Of a stretch of 20,827 bases of DNA, positions 13,531 to 20,827 are shown piece after piece. This stretch comes from CBFCZU01 sp965602635 (GTDB lineage: Bacteria; Planctomycetota; Phycisphaerae; SM23-33), in the NCBI GenBank assembly GCA_965602635.1, contig CBFCZU010000045.1, forward strand, positions 1 through 20,827, read 5' to 3'. The notes beneath the pieces are model-generated. The model was not told where the DNA came from, made no database searches, and worked only from the letters and a program-made list of their open reading frames with translations. Made by a program: the position numbers and the translations under genes. Each line of letters opens with the position of its first letter. Position 1 is the stretch's first letter.

Positions 13531-14736
13531 ATGCGAATTCTTGTGGTCAACTGCGGCAGCAGCTCCATTAAGTACAAGCTGTTCGACATGGCCGGCGAGC
13601 GGGTCCTTGCCGGCGGGCTGCTGGAGCGTCTGGGGCAGAAGCGGGCCCGCATGCACCACGCGGCCGGCGGGCGCCGCTTCGACCGCCCCCAGGCGGCCGG
13701 CGACCACGCCGCGGGGCTGAGGCTCATTCTTGACGTCCTGGCCGACCCGCAGCTCGGCGTCATCGAGCGCATCGACCAGATCGACGGCGTGGGGCACCGG
13801 GTGGTCCACGGCGGCGAGCGGATCAGCCGCAGCACGCTCATAGACGCGGAGGTCCTCGAGGTGGTCGAGGCCAACGCCGCCCTCAGCCCGCTTCACAACC
13901 CGGCCAACCTTGCCGGCATTACCGCCGCGATGGAGGCCCTGCCCGCCGCGCCGCAGGTGGCTGTCTTCGACACCGCGTTCTTCGCCACGCTCCCGGAGGT
14001 GGCCTTCAGGTATGCCGTGCCCGAGCAGTGGTACCGCAGCCACCACGTGAGGCGCTACGGCTTCCACGGCACGAGCCACCGTTGCGTGACCGAGCGGGCG
14101 GCGGAGCTGCTGGCCAAGCCGCTGGAGCAGGTGAACCTAATCACCGTTCACCTGGGCAACGGCTGCTCGGCAACGGCCGTCGCCGGCGGAAAGGCGATCG
14201 ACCACTCCATGGGCCTGACGCCGCTCGAAGGCCTGATGATGGGCACCCGCAGCGGCGACCTGGACCCGGCCGTCGCTTTCTACATGGCGAGGCAGGCGGG
14301 CATGAGCGTCGAGCAGCTCGACCGGGCGCTGAACCACGACTCGGGGCTGCTGGGGGTCTCGGGAGTCAGCAACGACATGCGTGACGTCCAGGCGGCGGCC
14401 GCCGATGGGAACCCGCAGGCCGCCATGGCCCTGGAGATGTTCGCTTACCGCGTGGCCAAGTACGTCGGCGCGTACTATGCGATCCTTCCCGGCTGCGACG
14501 CGGTCGTGCTCACCGGCGGCATCGGCGAGAACGCCGCCCCCGTCCGGGCGGATATCTGCCGGCGCCTGGCCAACTTAGGCGTGCGGCTCGACGAGGGCCG
14601 CAATCAGGCAACCGTCGCGGGCAAGGCCGGGCCCATCACCGCCGACGGTGCCCGGCCGCCCGTCTGGGTCGTCCCCACAGACGAGGAACTGGTGATCGCC
14701 AGGGACACGCGCAAGATTGTTCTGCGATCCGCGTGA
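13531..14736 (+). CDS. ackA: Acetate kinase
   Basis: Cytosolic enzyme making ATP and acetate from acetyl phosphate, or the reverse. It has 401 residues, a normal length. It begins MRILVVNCGSSSIKYKLFDM with N7 in place. The catalytic set known from the Methanosarcina enzyme is complete: R90 in GHRVVHGGE, D147 in VFDTAFF, H179 in RYGFHGTSHR and R240 in GLMMGTRSGDLDP. VHLGNGCSATAV, LTGGIGENAAPVR and the final PTDEEL glutamate are also present. No pta gene is adjacent. The gene starts divergently from the DUF502-hpf-PTS cluster, so the 223-nt region between them may coordinate both. A GGAA lies about 8 nt upstream of the ATG as a modest ribosome binding site. Confidence 0.97.
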   Translation: MRILVVNCGSSSIKYKLFDMAGERVLAGGLLERLGQKRARMHHAAGGRRFDRPQAAGDHAAGLRLILDVLADPQLGVIERIDQIDGVGHRVVHGGERISRSTLIDAEVLEVVEANAALSPLHNPANLAGITAAMEALPAAPQVAVFDTAFFATLPEVAFRYAVPEQWYRSHHVRRYGFHGTSHRCVTERAAELLAKPLEQVNLITVHLGNGCSATAVAGGKAIDHSMGLTPLEGLMMGTRSGDLDPAVAFYMARQAGMSVEQLDRALNHDSGLLGVSGVSNDMRDVQAAAADGNPQAAMALEMFAYRVAKYVGAYYAILPGCDAVVLTGGIGENAAPVRADICRRLANLGVRLDEGRNQATVAGKAGPITADGARPPVWVVPTDEELVIARDTRKIVLRSA

Positions 14737-14837
14737 TTTTTCGTTGCCAAATCCCGCGGCGCGCTCTTAGATATAGCAGCCAGGGAACGGCGAGTATGGG
14801 TTAGTTTTACCTCTGGGACGGCGGGAAGGAGCGGATC

Positions 14838-15866
14838 ATGCGGACAGAGGTCAAGATAGCAGCGGTAATCGTGATCGTCCTGATAGGCGTGGGGACGATC
14901 TGGTACGTGGGCTGGGGTCGTACGGCTTCTCAGAAGAGCTCCGATGAGATAAGCCAGGACGCACTGGACGGGACCGAGGACGAGCACAGGACGTTTCTCG
15001 CCGAGGAGACCCCCGAGGAGACCGCGTCCGCTGATGAAGGCACCTCCTCGGACGGCTCGGCCGGGAGCACATTGCCCCCGGATGACACGGGCCGCTCCGG
15101 AACCGTCGAGGTCGGAATGGCCGGGATTGGGGATTCGGCCAGCGAAACACCGGGCACGGATACGACAGGCGCCGAGACGGCCGCTCGCTCCGCGCGCCCC
15201 TGGTGGGAGGACCGCGACCGCTTCCCGGAGCGAGTCACCCCACCGGATGAGACGGCGTCCCCATCGACCGGCACAGGCACAGTTGCCCCGGCTACGGCCG
15301 GCACCGCGACCACGCCGCCTGGCAGATACCTTGTCAAGGACGGGGATAGCTACTGGTCGATCGCCAAGAATCTTTACGGCGACGCGACACTGTGCAAGCT
15401 GCTGATAGAGGCCAACCCGAAGATCCCGCCTATGTCACTGCGTCCGGGGATGACGATCAGTGCTCCGCCCAAGCCGGCGGCGATGGCCGGGACGGCCGGC
15501 AGCACGGCGACCAGGGAGCCCAAGACCAAGCACGGCACGACGTCGGTGGACGCCGCCAGCGGCACGCGGCACTACATCGTCAAGCGGGGCGACAACGGTT
15601 TCTGGGGCATCTCTCAGGCCGTCTTCGGCACCGGCAGTCACATGGGAGCGATCCAGAAGCTCAACCCCAACCTGAATCCCAAGGCTCTCCAGCCGGGGCA
15701 GAAGGTCCTTGTGCCCACCGAGGCGCCCGCGCTGGCTCGGCGGATGAGCCCGACGGCGTCGGGCACGGTCGAGACCGCGCGGCGGACCACGCCGAGGGTG
15801 ATGGCCGGCGTCGTGACCGGCGCTCCGGCCAGGGCGGTCCTGCCCAGCGGAGAGGTCTTCGACTGA
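14838..15866 (+). CDS. Membrane-anchored protein with two LysM domains
   Basis: A 342-residue protein with one N-terminal membrane segment (about residues 7-26, IAAVIVIVLIGVGTIWYVGW) without an obvious cleavage site, so probably a signal anchor. A long acidic Thr/Ser/Glu-rich linker (about 30-160) reaches into the periplasm. Two LysM domains follow: 162-211 (YLVKDGDSYWSIAKNLYG...LRPGMTISAP) and 243-294 (HYIVKRGDNGFWGISQAVFG...LQPGQKVLVP), then a short Thr/Ala-rich tail. LysM domains bind peptidoglycan or related glycans, so this protein may tether the inner membrane to the wall; no hydrolase domain is present. A good AAGGAG lies 6 nt before ATG 14838. It is separated from ackA by 101 nt and followed by a strong terminator, so it is probably a unit of its own or with ackA. 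Confidence 0.9.
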   Translation: MRTEVKIAAVIVIVLIGVGTIWYVGWGRTASQKSSDEISQDALDGTEDEHRTFLAEETPEETASADEGTSSDGSAGSTLPPDDTGRSGTVEVGMAGIGDSASETPGTDTTGAETAARSARPWWEDRDRFPERVTPPDETASPSTGTGTVAPATAGTATTPPGRYLVKDGDSYWSIAKNLYGDATLCKLLIEANPKIPPMSLRPGMTISAPPKPAAMAGTAGSTATREPKTKHGTTSVDAASGTRHYIVKRGDNGFWGISQAVFGTGSHMGAIQKLNPNLNPKALQPGQKVLVPTEAPALARRMSPTASGTVETARRTTPRVMAGVVTGAPARAVLPSGEVFD

Positions 15867-15902
15867 CCCCGGGCGGGCCGGTCCCTGCCATAAGACTAAT
15901 GG

Positions 15903-15950
15903 GGCCCCGTTGCGGCGAAGGGATGGCTTTGCCGCGGCGGGGCCTTTCTT
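15903..15950 (+). terminator. Strong rho-independent terminator after the LysM gene
   Basis: An 18-bp stem: ggccccg (15903-15909) pairs with cggggcc (15938-15944), then two T-G pairs, then gcggcgaag (15912-15920) with ctttgccgc (15927-15935), closing a 6-nt loop ggatgg. It is followed at once by tttctt. It lies 37 nt past the LysM stop codon and 96 nt before the VIT-VWA gene. Confidence 0.9.
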
Positions 15951-16045
15951 ATTGCCCCGGCAGGGCGGTTTTCATGGAACCGTGGCGGCCCCGCGTGCGT
16001 CTAACAGGCTGGAGCGACGATCACCAGCCAATTGGGAGATAGGCC

Positions 16046-18271
16046 ATGAACGCGAACCACCGTATTCTGGCAGCCGCCGTGGGGGTGCTGATGGCGGCCG
16101 GGACCGCTGCCGCCGACGGAATGATCGTGCCCGTTCGCCCCGACCTGCCCGTCCGCGGAAGCTGGTCGGTCAAGTACCACCACGTCAAGATAGCCGTTCG
16201 CGACCAGGTGGCCTCGGTTCACATCGACCAGGAGTTCGTCAACAACGGGCGGCGGCAGCTCGAGGTGGAGTACCTCTTTCCGATCCCCCCCGGAGCCGCG
16301 ATCAAGGGAATGACAATGGTCGTGGACGGCAAGGAGCTGACCGGCAAGCTGATGAAGGCCGACGAGGCGCGAAAGATCTACGAGTCCATCGTCAGAAAGA
16401 AGAAGGACCCGGCCCTGCTGGAATACGTCGGCTACGGGCTGTACCGCACGCGGGCGTTCCCGCTCGTCCCGGGCAAGCCCGCCAACGTGATCGTCCAGTA
16501 CGAGACGCTCTGCCGCAAGGACCACGACATGGTCGAGGTCTTCTACCCGCTGAACACGGAGAAGTTCTCGGCCACGAAGATCAAGTCGGTGAAGGTCACG
16601 GTGGACATCAAGGCGCGGGCGGACATCACGACGGTGTATTCGCCCACGCACGAGCCGCAGGTCGAGCGCGACAAGAAGGACGCCGGCCACGTGGTGGTCA
16701 CGTACAAGGCCAAGAACGTCATCCCGGACATCGACTTCAAGGTCTACTACCGCTCGGCCGACGAAAAGGTCGCCGCGACGGTTCTGAGCCACCGCCCCGA
16801 CGCCAAGGCCGACGGGTACTTCCTGGCGCTGGTCTCGCCCGGCTCGAAGCTGGGCAAGGCCGCCGCCGCCAGCAAGGACATCGTCGTCGTGCTCGACCAC
16901 AGCGGCTCGATGGCCAGGAACGGCAAGCTTGACCAGGCCAAGGAGGCGCTCAAGCACGTTCTCTCCAGCCTGGGCGAGGAGGACCGGTTCAATGTGGTGG
17001 CCTTCTGCGGCATGGTGCAGACGTTCTTTCCCAAGCTGATGGACGCCAGCAAGAAGAACGTCGGCGATGCGCTGGACCTGCTGGCGAGGATCGAGCCGAG
17101 CGGGGCGACGAACATTCAGGACGCCGTGACCGTGGCCATGGGCTTATTCGCCAAGGACGACCGCCCGGGGTACATCCTGTTCCTCACCGACGGCGAGCCG
17201 ACGGTCAAGGAGCGCGACGACGTCAAGCTGGCCAAGATCATCAAGAACGCCAACGCCGCCAAGGCGCGGATGTTCGCCCTGGGCGTCGGCTACGACGTCA
17301 ACGCCCGTCTGCTGGACATGCTGGTGCGCGACAACCGCGGGATGAGCGATTACGTCAAGCCGGCCGAGCCGCTCGAGGCCAAAATCACCGGCCTGTACAA
17401 CAAGATCAAGCGCCCCGTCATGACCGACCTGGCGATGAGCTTCGAGCCCGTCCGGGTGAGGATGACCTACCCCGACGAGCTGCCCGACCTGTTCGACGGC
17501 GGGCAGATCGTGCTGGTGGGGCGGTACGACAAGGGCGGGCGCTGCAAGCTGAAGGTCACCGGCCTGTTGGAGGGCACCAAGCAGGCCCTCAGCTACGACG
17601 TGACGCTGGACGAGAAGAGCGCCACCAGCAAGAACAGCTTCGTGGAGCGGCTGTGGGCGGTGCGGCGGATCGGATTCCTGCTGGACCAGATTCAACTCTC
17701 CGGCGAGAGCGAGGAGGTGATCGACGAGCTGGTCAAGCTCTCGACGACCTACGGGATCATGACGCCGTACACGTCGTTCCTGGCCGACGAGACGACCGCT
17801 CTGGGCAGGCCCATGGCGGTGCGGAGGCGGGCACTGAAGGAGGCGGCGGGCCTTGCCGGTGCGACCAGCGGGTTCAAGGGCCAGGCCGCCGCCAGGACCA
17901 GGGGCAGCTTGAGCCGCGCCCCGTCCGCGGCGGCGCCGGGCGTGCCCGGCGGGTCCGGCGGAGCCGTCAGGCAGTGGGGCCACGGCGACCGGAAGGCCTA
18001 CGAAGCGGGCACGGCCGAATACGTCGTCGGAGTCCGGAACGTCGGCAACCGCACCTTCTTCCGCCGCGGCAAGGTGTGGGTCACGTCGGCCACCGCAAAG
18101 CTCGACCTCGTCAAGGACGCCGACAAGATCAAGGTCATCGAGCGCTTCAGCAAGGAGTACTTCACGCTTGTCCGCGACAACAGTATTGAGGAGAACCAGG
18201 TCTTCGCCGTCCAGAAGGCCGGCGAGGAGCTGCTGGTCGAGCTGAGGGGGGTCGCGTACAGACTGAAATGA
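16046..18271 (+). CDS. Secreted VIT and VWA domain protein
   Basis: A 741-residue exported protein with a signal peptide (MNANHRILAAAVGVLMAAGT, cleavage near AAADG, residues 20-25). The VIT domain spans roughly 40-165, with HIDQEFVNNGRRQLEVEYLF and MKADEARKIYESIVRKKKDP as its marks. The VWA domain at about 278-450 keeps a complete metal-dependent adhesion site: D284-x-S286-x-S288 (DHSGSM), T355 in PSGATNIQDA and D382 in LTDGEPT, so metal-dependent ligand binding is expected. The C-terminal part has ERLWAVRRIGFLLDQIQL, a low-complexity Ala/Gly stretch (about 590-645), and a final domain with GNRTFFRRGKVWV. This resembles inter-alpha-trypsin inhibitor heavy-chain-like bacterial proteins; the ligand is unknown. 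No sorting signal or C-terminal membrane anchor is seen. The start follows GGGAGATAGGCC. Confidence 0.93.
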   Translation: MNANHRILAAAVGVLMAAGTAAADGMIVPVRPDLPVRGSWSVKYHHVKIAVRDQVASVHIDQEFVNNGRRQLEVEYLFPIPPGAAIKGMTMVVDGKELTGKLMKADEARKIYESIVRKKKDPALLEYVGYGLYRTRAFPLVPGKPANVIVQYETLCRKDHDMVEVFYPLNTEKFSATKIKSVKVTVDIKARADITTVYSPTHEPQVERDKKDAGHVVVTYKAKNVIPDIDFKVYYRSADEKVAATVLSHRPDAKADGYFLALVSPGSKLGKAAAASKDIVVVLDHSGSMARNGKLDQAKEALKHVLSSLGEEDRFNVVAFCGMVQTFFPKLMDASKKNVGDALDLLARIEPSGATNIQDAVTVAMGLFAKDDRPGYILFLTDGEPTVKERDDVKLAKIIKNANAAKARMFALGVGYDVNARLLDMLVRDNRGMSDYVKPAEPLEAKITGLYNKIKRPVMTDLAMSFEPVRVRMTYPDELPDLFDGGQIVLVGRYDKGGRCKLKVTGLLEGTKQALSYDVTLDEKSATSKNSFVERLWAVRRIGFLLDQIQLSGESEEVIDELVKLSTTYGIMTPYTSFLADETTALGRPMAVRRRALKEAAGLAGATSGFKGQAAARTRGSLSRAPSAAAPGVPGGSGGAVRQWGHGDRKAYEAGTAEYVVGVRNVGNRTFFRRGKVWVTSATAKLDLVKDADKIKVIERFSKEYFTLVRDNSIEENQVFAVQKAGEELLVELRGVAYRLK

Positions 18272-18276
18272 TTTCG

Positions 18277-18295
18277 CCTGCCTGCCGCAGGCAGG
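18277..18295. repeat. Perfect 8-bp inverted repeat, REP-like hairpin
   Basis: cctgcctg-ccg-caggcagg begins 6 nt after the VIT-VWA stop codon. No T-tract follows on the plus strand, so it is a poor intrinsic terminator. It is directly joined to an AT-rich segment (18296-18320) resembling the one upstream of rpe, so hairpin and segment may form one dispersed intergenic element that also protects mRNA 3' ends. Confidence 0.6.
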
Positions 18296-18320
18296 GAATT
18301 CGGATTTGGGACTTTGGCTT
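18296..18320. repeat. AT-rich dispersed-repeat-like segment upstream of the flavin reductase gene
   Basis: A locally AT-rich run containing ggaattcggatttggg, sharing the core ttcggattt with the segment at 2661-2698. Both sit in short gaps just upstream of a gene, and both extend that gene's reading frame upstream with non-homologous residues. The rest of the gap (18321-18429) holds an imperfect inverted repeat around ggcggcatgg/ccgccatg (about 18330-18352) and the ribosome binding site of the next gene. Confidence 0.4.
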
Positions 18321-18429
18321 AAGCGCGTGGCGGCATGGAGGCCGCCATGCTGCTTTCCGGCCCTTGCGGCAACGCCCCAGCTTTGGTCGAATACGCCCTG
18401 CGTGCATTGCCACTTCTAAGGAGCGTCTG

Positions 18430-18963
18430 ATGGAACGCAGGGAGATCGACTTCACCGAGCACTACGACGCGGTCGTCGAGGCAATGACCTCGGGCGGGCT
18501 TCTGCTGGCGGCGTACGACTCGTCCGGGCGGCCCAACGCCATGACCATCGGCTGGGGGACGATGGGCAGCATCTGGTCGATGCCCATGTGGATCGTGCTG
18601 GTCCGCCCCTCGCGGTACACCTACGAGTGCATCGAGCATTCGGGCTGCTTCACGGTCAACGCGGCCCCGGCGGCCATGGCCGAGGCGCTGATGATCTGCG
18701 GGACGCGCTCGGGGCGCGACGGCGACAAGCTCGCCGATGCTGCCCTGACCGCCGAGAAGGCCCGCCTGATCGAGGCCCCCACGCTGGCTGAGTGCCCGAT
18801 CGTTTACGAGTGCGAGGTCGTCCACTGCAACGACCTGGTGCCCGACGCGCTGGCCAAGGAGATCCGCCAGAGCGCCTACGCCGGCGGCGACTTCCACCGG
18901 GTGTACTTCGGCCGGATCCTCGCCGCGGCCGCGGCCGAGAACGCCGCCGAGCTGGTGCGATAG
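18430..18963 (+). CDS. Flavin reductase-like (FMN-binding split barrel) protein
   Basis: A 177-residue cytosolic protein of the flavin reductase-like domain family. Typical elements are SGGLLLAAYDSSGRPNAMTI, GWGTMGSIWSMPMWIVLVRP, SRYTYECIEHSGCFTVNAAP and YECEVVHCNDL. Members bind FMN and act as flavin reductases or as small redox partners; the substrate cannot be told from sequence. ATG 18430 is chosen for its strong AAGGAG 6 nt upstream. The frame stays open 54 codons further up, but that part is encoded by the repeat-like intergenic segment and is not family-like. The gene starts 158 nt after the VIT-VWA gene. A perfect 12-bp palindrome gccggcgccggc begins at its last base (18963-18974). 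Confidence 0.9.
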   Translation: MERREIDFTEHYDAVVEAMTSGGLLLAAYDSSGRPNAMTIGWGTMGSIWSMPMWIVLVRPSRYTYECIEHSGCFTVNAAPAAMAEALMICGTRSGRDGDKLADAALTAEKARLIEAPTLAECPIVYECEVVHCNDLVPDALAKEIRQSAYAGGDFHRVYFGRILAAAAAENAAELVR

Positions 18964-19007
18964 CCGGCGCCGGCGCTTTGGCCTTCCCCGCGGACACCGC
19001 ATGATGG

Positions 19008-19937
19008 ATGATACGCGCCATGCGGCGCGCGCTGTGGACATTGATCGCGGCGGGGGCCTGCCTCGCCGCGGGGGCCGGGCCCGACGGCGTCCGCGAGGAC
19101 CCGCCCGTCGCCAGCAGGCCCAAGCCGGGCGACGTTACGGGCAGGATCGGCCCGGCGGGGCGGATAGGCAGCCTCGGCGCCGTCTGCCGCGCCACAGGGA
19201 AGCGATACACCCCCGCGAGCTTCGACGCCGCGACCGGCAGGTTCGTCTTCAAGGCCCTGCCGGGCGACGCGACCTACGACCTGACCGTCGCCACCAAAGC
19301 CGGCGAGCGGATCGAGGGGATCGACCTGTCCTGGCACGAGGCCAGGCTGCTCCGCCTGGCGGCCATCCGCCGCAGGCAATTGAAGCTCCCCCCCGAGCCC
19401 AAGCACACGTTCAGCCGCGCCGACGCCAACGAGCTGATCGCCTACGTCAGGAAGCTCAAGGACTTCGCCAACGTCCGGCGCGCCCTGTACGTCAGGGGCG
19501 AGGGGCCGCGGGCGGCGGTGCTGGTGGAGGTCATGCGGACGCGCGCCTTCTACGCCCAACGCGGCGCCGAGGTCATCTGGCGGACGGAGCTGTGGTACTT
19601 CCGCTGGCGCTACGGCGGATGGGAGCGGCAGGCCAACGTCGAGCGCGTGCTCGAGCGCCACCGCATACCCCGCGACCGGTGGCGGGGCATCACGCTGGTG
19701 TACTACCCGCGGCTGAGCGCGCACGTGGACGAGCAGGGCAAGTCGCGGACGATAGAGTTCGAAATCCCCAAGGTGCTCGACCCGGCCCGGGGGCGGATCG
19801 CCGGGACCGAGCCGGCGCAGAAGACCAAGCCCTTCATTCTCGGCTTGCCGAAGCGCAAGACCCCCAAGGCCCCCGCGACGACGGCGCCGGCGGTCAGCGG
19901 ACCTCCACGATCAGGTCCAGCTCGACGGGCGCGTTGA
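19008..19937 (+). CDS. Secreted protein of unknown function
   Basis: I do not recognise this 309-residue protein. It begins with a clear signal peptide (MRRALWTLIAAGACLAAGAG counted from the second in-frame ATG at 19020; ATG 19008 adds four residues, and neither has a strong ribosome binding site). Residues about 42-115 look like a small beta domain of transthyretin or carboxypeptidase-regulatory type (ATGKRYTPASFDAATGRFVF, GDATYDLTVATKAGERIEGI). A second domain, about 130-270, is rich in Arg and aromatic residues (WRTELWYFRWRYGGWERQ, GITLVYYPRLSAHVDEQG). The last 13 codons (19896-19934) end in A or T in ten cases, unlike the rest of the gene, and lie antisense to a coding-like minus-strand frame, so the true C-terminus may differ. 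It converges on scpA with only 8 nt between the stop codons. Confidence 0.75.
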   Translation: MIRAMRRALWTLIAAGACLAAGAGPDGVREDPPVASRPKPGDVTGRIGPAGRIGSLGAVCRATGKRYTPASFDAATGRFVFKALPGDATYDLTVATKAGERIEGIDLSWHEARLLRLAAIRRRQLKLPPEPKHTFSRADANELIAYVRKLKDFANVRRALYVRGEGPRAAVLVEVMRTRAFYAQRGAEVIWRTELWYFRWRYGGWERQANVERVLERHRIPRDRWRGITLVYYPRLSAHVDEQGKSRTIEFEIPKVLDPARGRIAGTEPAQKTKPFILGLPKRKTPKAPATTAPAVSGPPRSGPARRAR

Positions 19938-19983
19938 GGGGCAGTTCAGGCCCCAGCTCCCGCAGCTTCTCCAGGGCCGTCAT
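19894..19983 (-). CDS. Possible small 29-residue protein or gene remnant overlapping scpA
   Basis: Read on the minus strand: ATG (19983-19981), 29 sense codons, TGA at 19894. The peptide begins MTALEKLRELGPELPLNAPV and ends DLIVEVR. Hand counting gives 27 of 29 codons ending in G or C, like the real genes here. By contrast the overlapping scpA tail has 5 of 12, and the antisense tail of the secreted-protein gene 3 of 13. An AGGA lies 8 nt before the ATG. It overlaps the last 38 nt of scpA and 44 nt of the converging gene. It could be a coupled small protein, the leftover 3' end of a lost gene, or the ancestral C-terminus of ScpA displaced by a frameshift. I do not recognise the peptide. Confidence 0.35.
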   Translation of the reverse strand: MTALEKLRELGPELPLNAPVELDLIVEVR

Positions 19984-20821
19984 CGTCGCGGTCCTGCTCT
20001 GTCGGCGGGTCGGACTCGCTCACGTAGGTGCCTGTCTGAGCGGCCCCGGCCGCGGCGGCGCCCTTGACCTCCGAGGGCGTCTCCGCGCCGCCGGCCGGCG
20101 CGGTGTTGCGATTCAGGAAGACGTGTATCTCGCCGAAGGCCTTCTCCTGCTCGACGAAGGCCTGCTGCCTGCGTATCAGCTCGAGCAGAGCCAGGAACAG
20201 CCCCACGAGCTCCGCGCGCTTCTCCCGCCCGGCGAAGATCTGTGCGAAGGTCATGTCGCCGTCGCGCCGCAGGCGATCGAGGATGTCGGTGACGTGCAGC
20301 TCGATGGGGGTGTCGTCGTAAACGATCTCGGCCAGGGCCGGCTCGTGACCGATGGCCTTGAGCAGGCGGTTGAAGGCCCCGACCAGGTCCCAGAGCTGCA
20401 CCTCGTCGAGGTCCTTGCCGTCGTCGTCGGTCTCGGCCTCGGGCGGGCGGCGGGGGAAGCGCAGCGCCTGGTCGGCCGCCGCTGAGCGGAGGTCGTCGGC
20501 GGCGTCCTTGAAGGCCTTGTACTCCAGCAACTGCCGCACCAGGTCCGCCCGCGGGTCGAAGGCCTCCTCGCCCTCGCCCTCCTCACCGGGGCGGGGCAGA
20601 AGCATCCGCGTCTTGATCTCCATCAGCGTCGCCGCCATCACCAGGAACTCGCCCGCCATGTCCGGGTCGATGTCCTTGATCACCTCGACGTGCTGGCAGT
20701 ACTGGGCGGTGATCTCGGCGATGGGGATGTCGTGGATGTCGAGCTCTTCCCGCCCGATCAGGTACAGCAGCAGGTCCATCGGGCCGTTGTAGATGTTCAG
20801 CTTGACGCGGTAGTCGTCCAT
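19946..20821 (-). CDS. scpA: Segregation and condensation protein A
   Basis: Kleisin subunit that bridges the SMC dimer with ScpB in chromosome condensation and segregation. Of 291 residues, the N-terminal SMC-binding part carries LNIYNGPMDLLLYLIGREEL (8-27) and IAEITAQYCQHVE, then MAGEFLVMAATLMEIKTRML (55-74), all typical. An acidic linker follows (79-92 and around 150). The C-terminal winged-helix part is DGDMTFAQIFAGREKRAELV and FLALLELIRRQQAFVEQE. After about residue 240 comes a low-complexity tail of about 50 residues rich in Ala, Gly, Asp and Glu; its last dozen codons shift to A/T-ending, suggesting the frame there is not under the usual codon constraint. The start ATG is only 6 nt from the window edge, so its ribosome binding site and any scpB neighbour cannot be seen. 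Confidence 0.95.
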   Translation of the reverse strand: MDDYRVKLNIYNGPMDLLLYLIGREELDIHDIPIAEITAQYCQHVEVIKDIDPDMAGEFLVMAATLMEIKTRMLLPRPGEEGEGEEAFDPRADLVRQLLEYKAFKDAADDLRSAAADQALRFPRRPPEAETDDDGKDLDEVQLWDLVGAFNRLLKAIGHEPALAEIVYDDTPIELHVTDILDRLRRDGDMTFAQIFAGREKRAELVGLFLALLELIRRQQAFVEQEKAFGEIHVFLNRNTAPAGGAETPSEVKGAAAAGAAQTGTYVSESDPPTEQDRDDDGPGEAAGAGA

Positions 20822-20827
20822 GCCGCC

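Noticed and set aside
13308..13874. A 189-residue N-terminal extension of the DUF502 protein
   Set aside because: The extension is antisense to ackA and the promoter region, is Ser/Arg/Pro-rich, and bypasses an ATG at 13307 that has a good ribosome binding site and a family-like start.
14720..14745. Possible terminator after ackA (five T residues just past the stop codon)
   Set aside because: No convincing GC-rich stem precedes the T-run, so the run alone is not a terminator.
14744..14773. Candidate promoter TTGCCA-N18-TAGATA before the LysM gene
   Set aside because: The -10 box has only three matches and the spacing is off optimum. Possible but unsupported.
15910..16932. A 340-residue open frame on the plus strand overlapping the terminator and the VIT-VWA gene
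   Set aside because: It starts inside the terminator hairpin and reads the VIT-VWA gene out of frame, giving an Arg/Gly/Gln-rich sequence unlike a protein.
19001..20485. A long plus-strand frame running through the secreted-protein gene and antisense to scpA
   Set aside because: It is out of frame with the signal-peptide-bearing gene and antisense to scpA, which has clear kleisin motifs.

Overview
The window is about 20.8 kb of GC-rich, densely coding bacterial DNA holding 18 genes I regard as real, two of them touching the window edges. Secreted proteins with a short HEAT-like module followed by a PQQ-type propeller, VIT-VWA proteins and many small housekeeping operons suggest Planctomycetota (possibly Phycisphaerae-like). 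That placement is inference from gene content; there is no rRNA here to confirm it. No tRNA, rRNA, CRISPR array, transposase, integrase or phage gene was seen.

Layout. (1) 1-6613, plus strand: the 3' part of pgk, a secreted HEAT/PQQ-propeller protein, rpe, accD, an oligogalacturonate-lyase-like propeller protein, and an M24-fold protein that overlaps the propeller gene by ATGA. (2) 6602-13307, minus strand: one long cluster read right to left. It runs DUF502 membrane protein, short HPF, PTS EIIA, HPr, enzyme I, then after 154 nt a DUF2344 protein and an RNase E/G. A good sigma70-like promoter (TTGACG-N17-TACACT) lies upstream of DUF502. (3) 13531-18963, plus strand: acetate kinase, a membrane-anchored double-LysM protein closed by a very strong intrinsic terminator, a VIT-VWA secreted protein, and a flavin-reductase-like protein. 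(4) 19008-20821: a secreted protein of unknown function converging on scpA (minus). A small 29-codon reading frame with strongly coding-like codon use is wedged between their 3' ends.

How the genes work together. pgk, rpe, accD and ackA are central carbon and lipid metabolism. The minus-strand cluster joins a sugar-uncoupled phosphorelay (enzyme I, HPr, EIIA, with no EIIB/EIIC permease here) to ribosome hibernation and an RNase E/G. This recalls the hpf-ptsN-npr neighbourhood of the proteobacterial rpoN locus, but with ptsI added and rpoN and rapZ absent. ackA, which makes ATP from acetyl phosphate, starts divergently from this cluster. The least understood parts are the propeller/M24 gene pair, in which the M24 protein lacks several canonical metal ligands, and the 29-codon frame next to scpA. 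I found no clear defence or mobile system; the window is mostly ordinary core genome with a few oddities.
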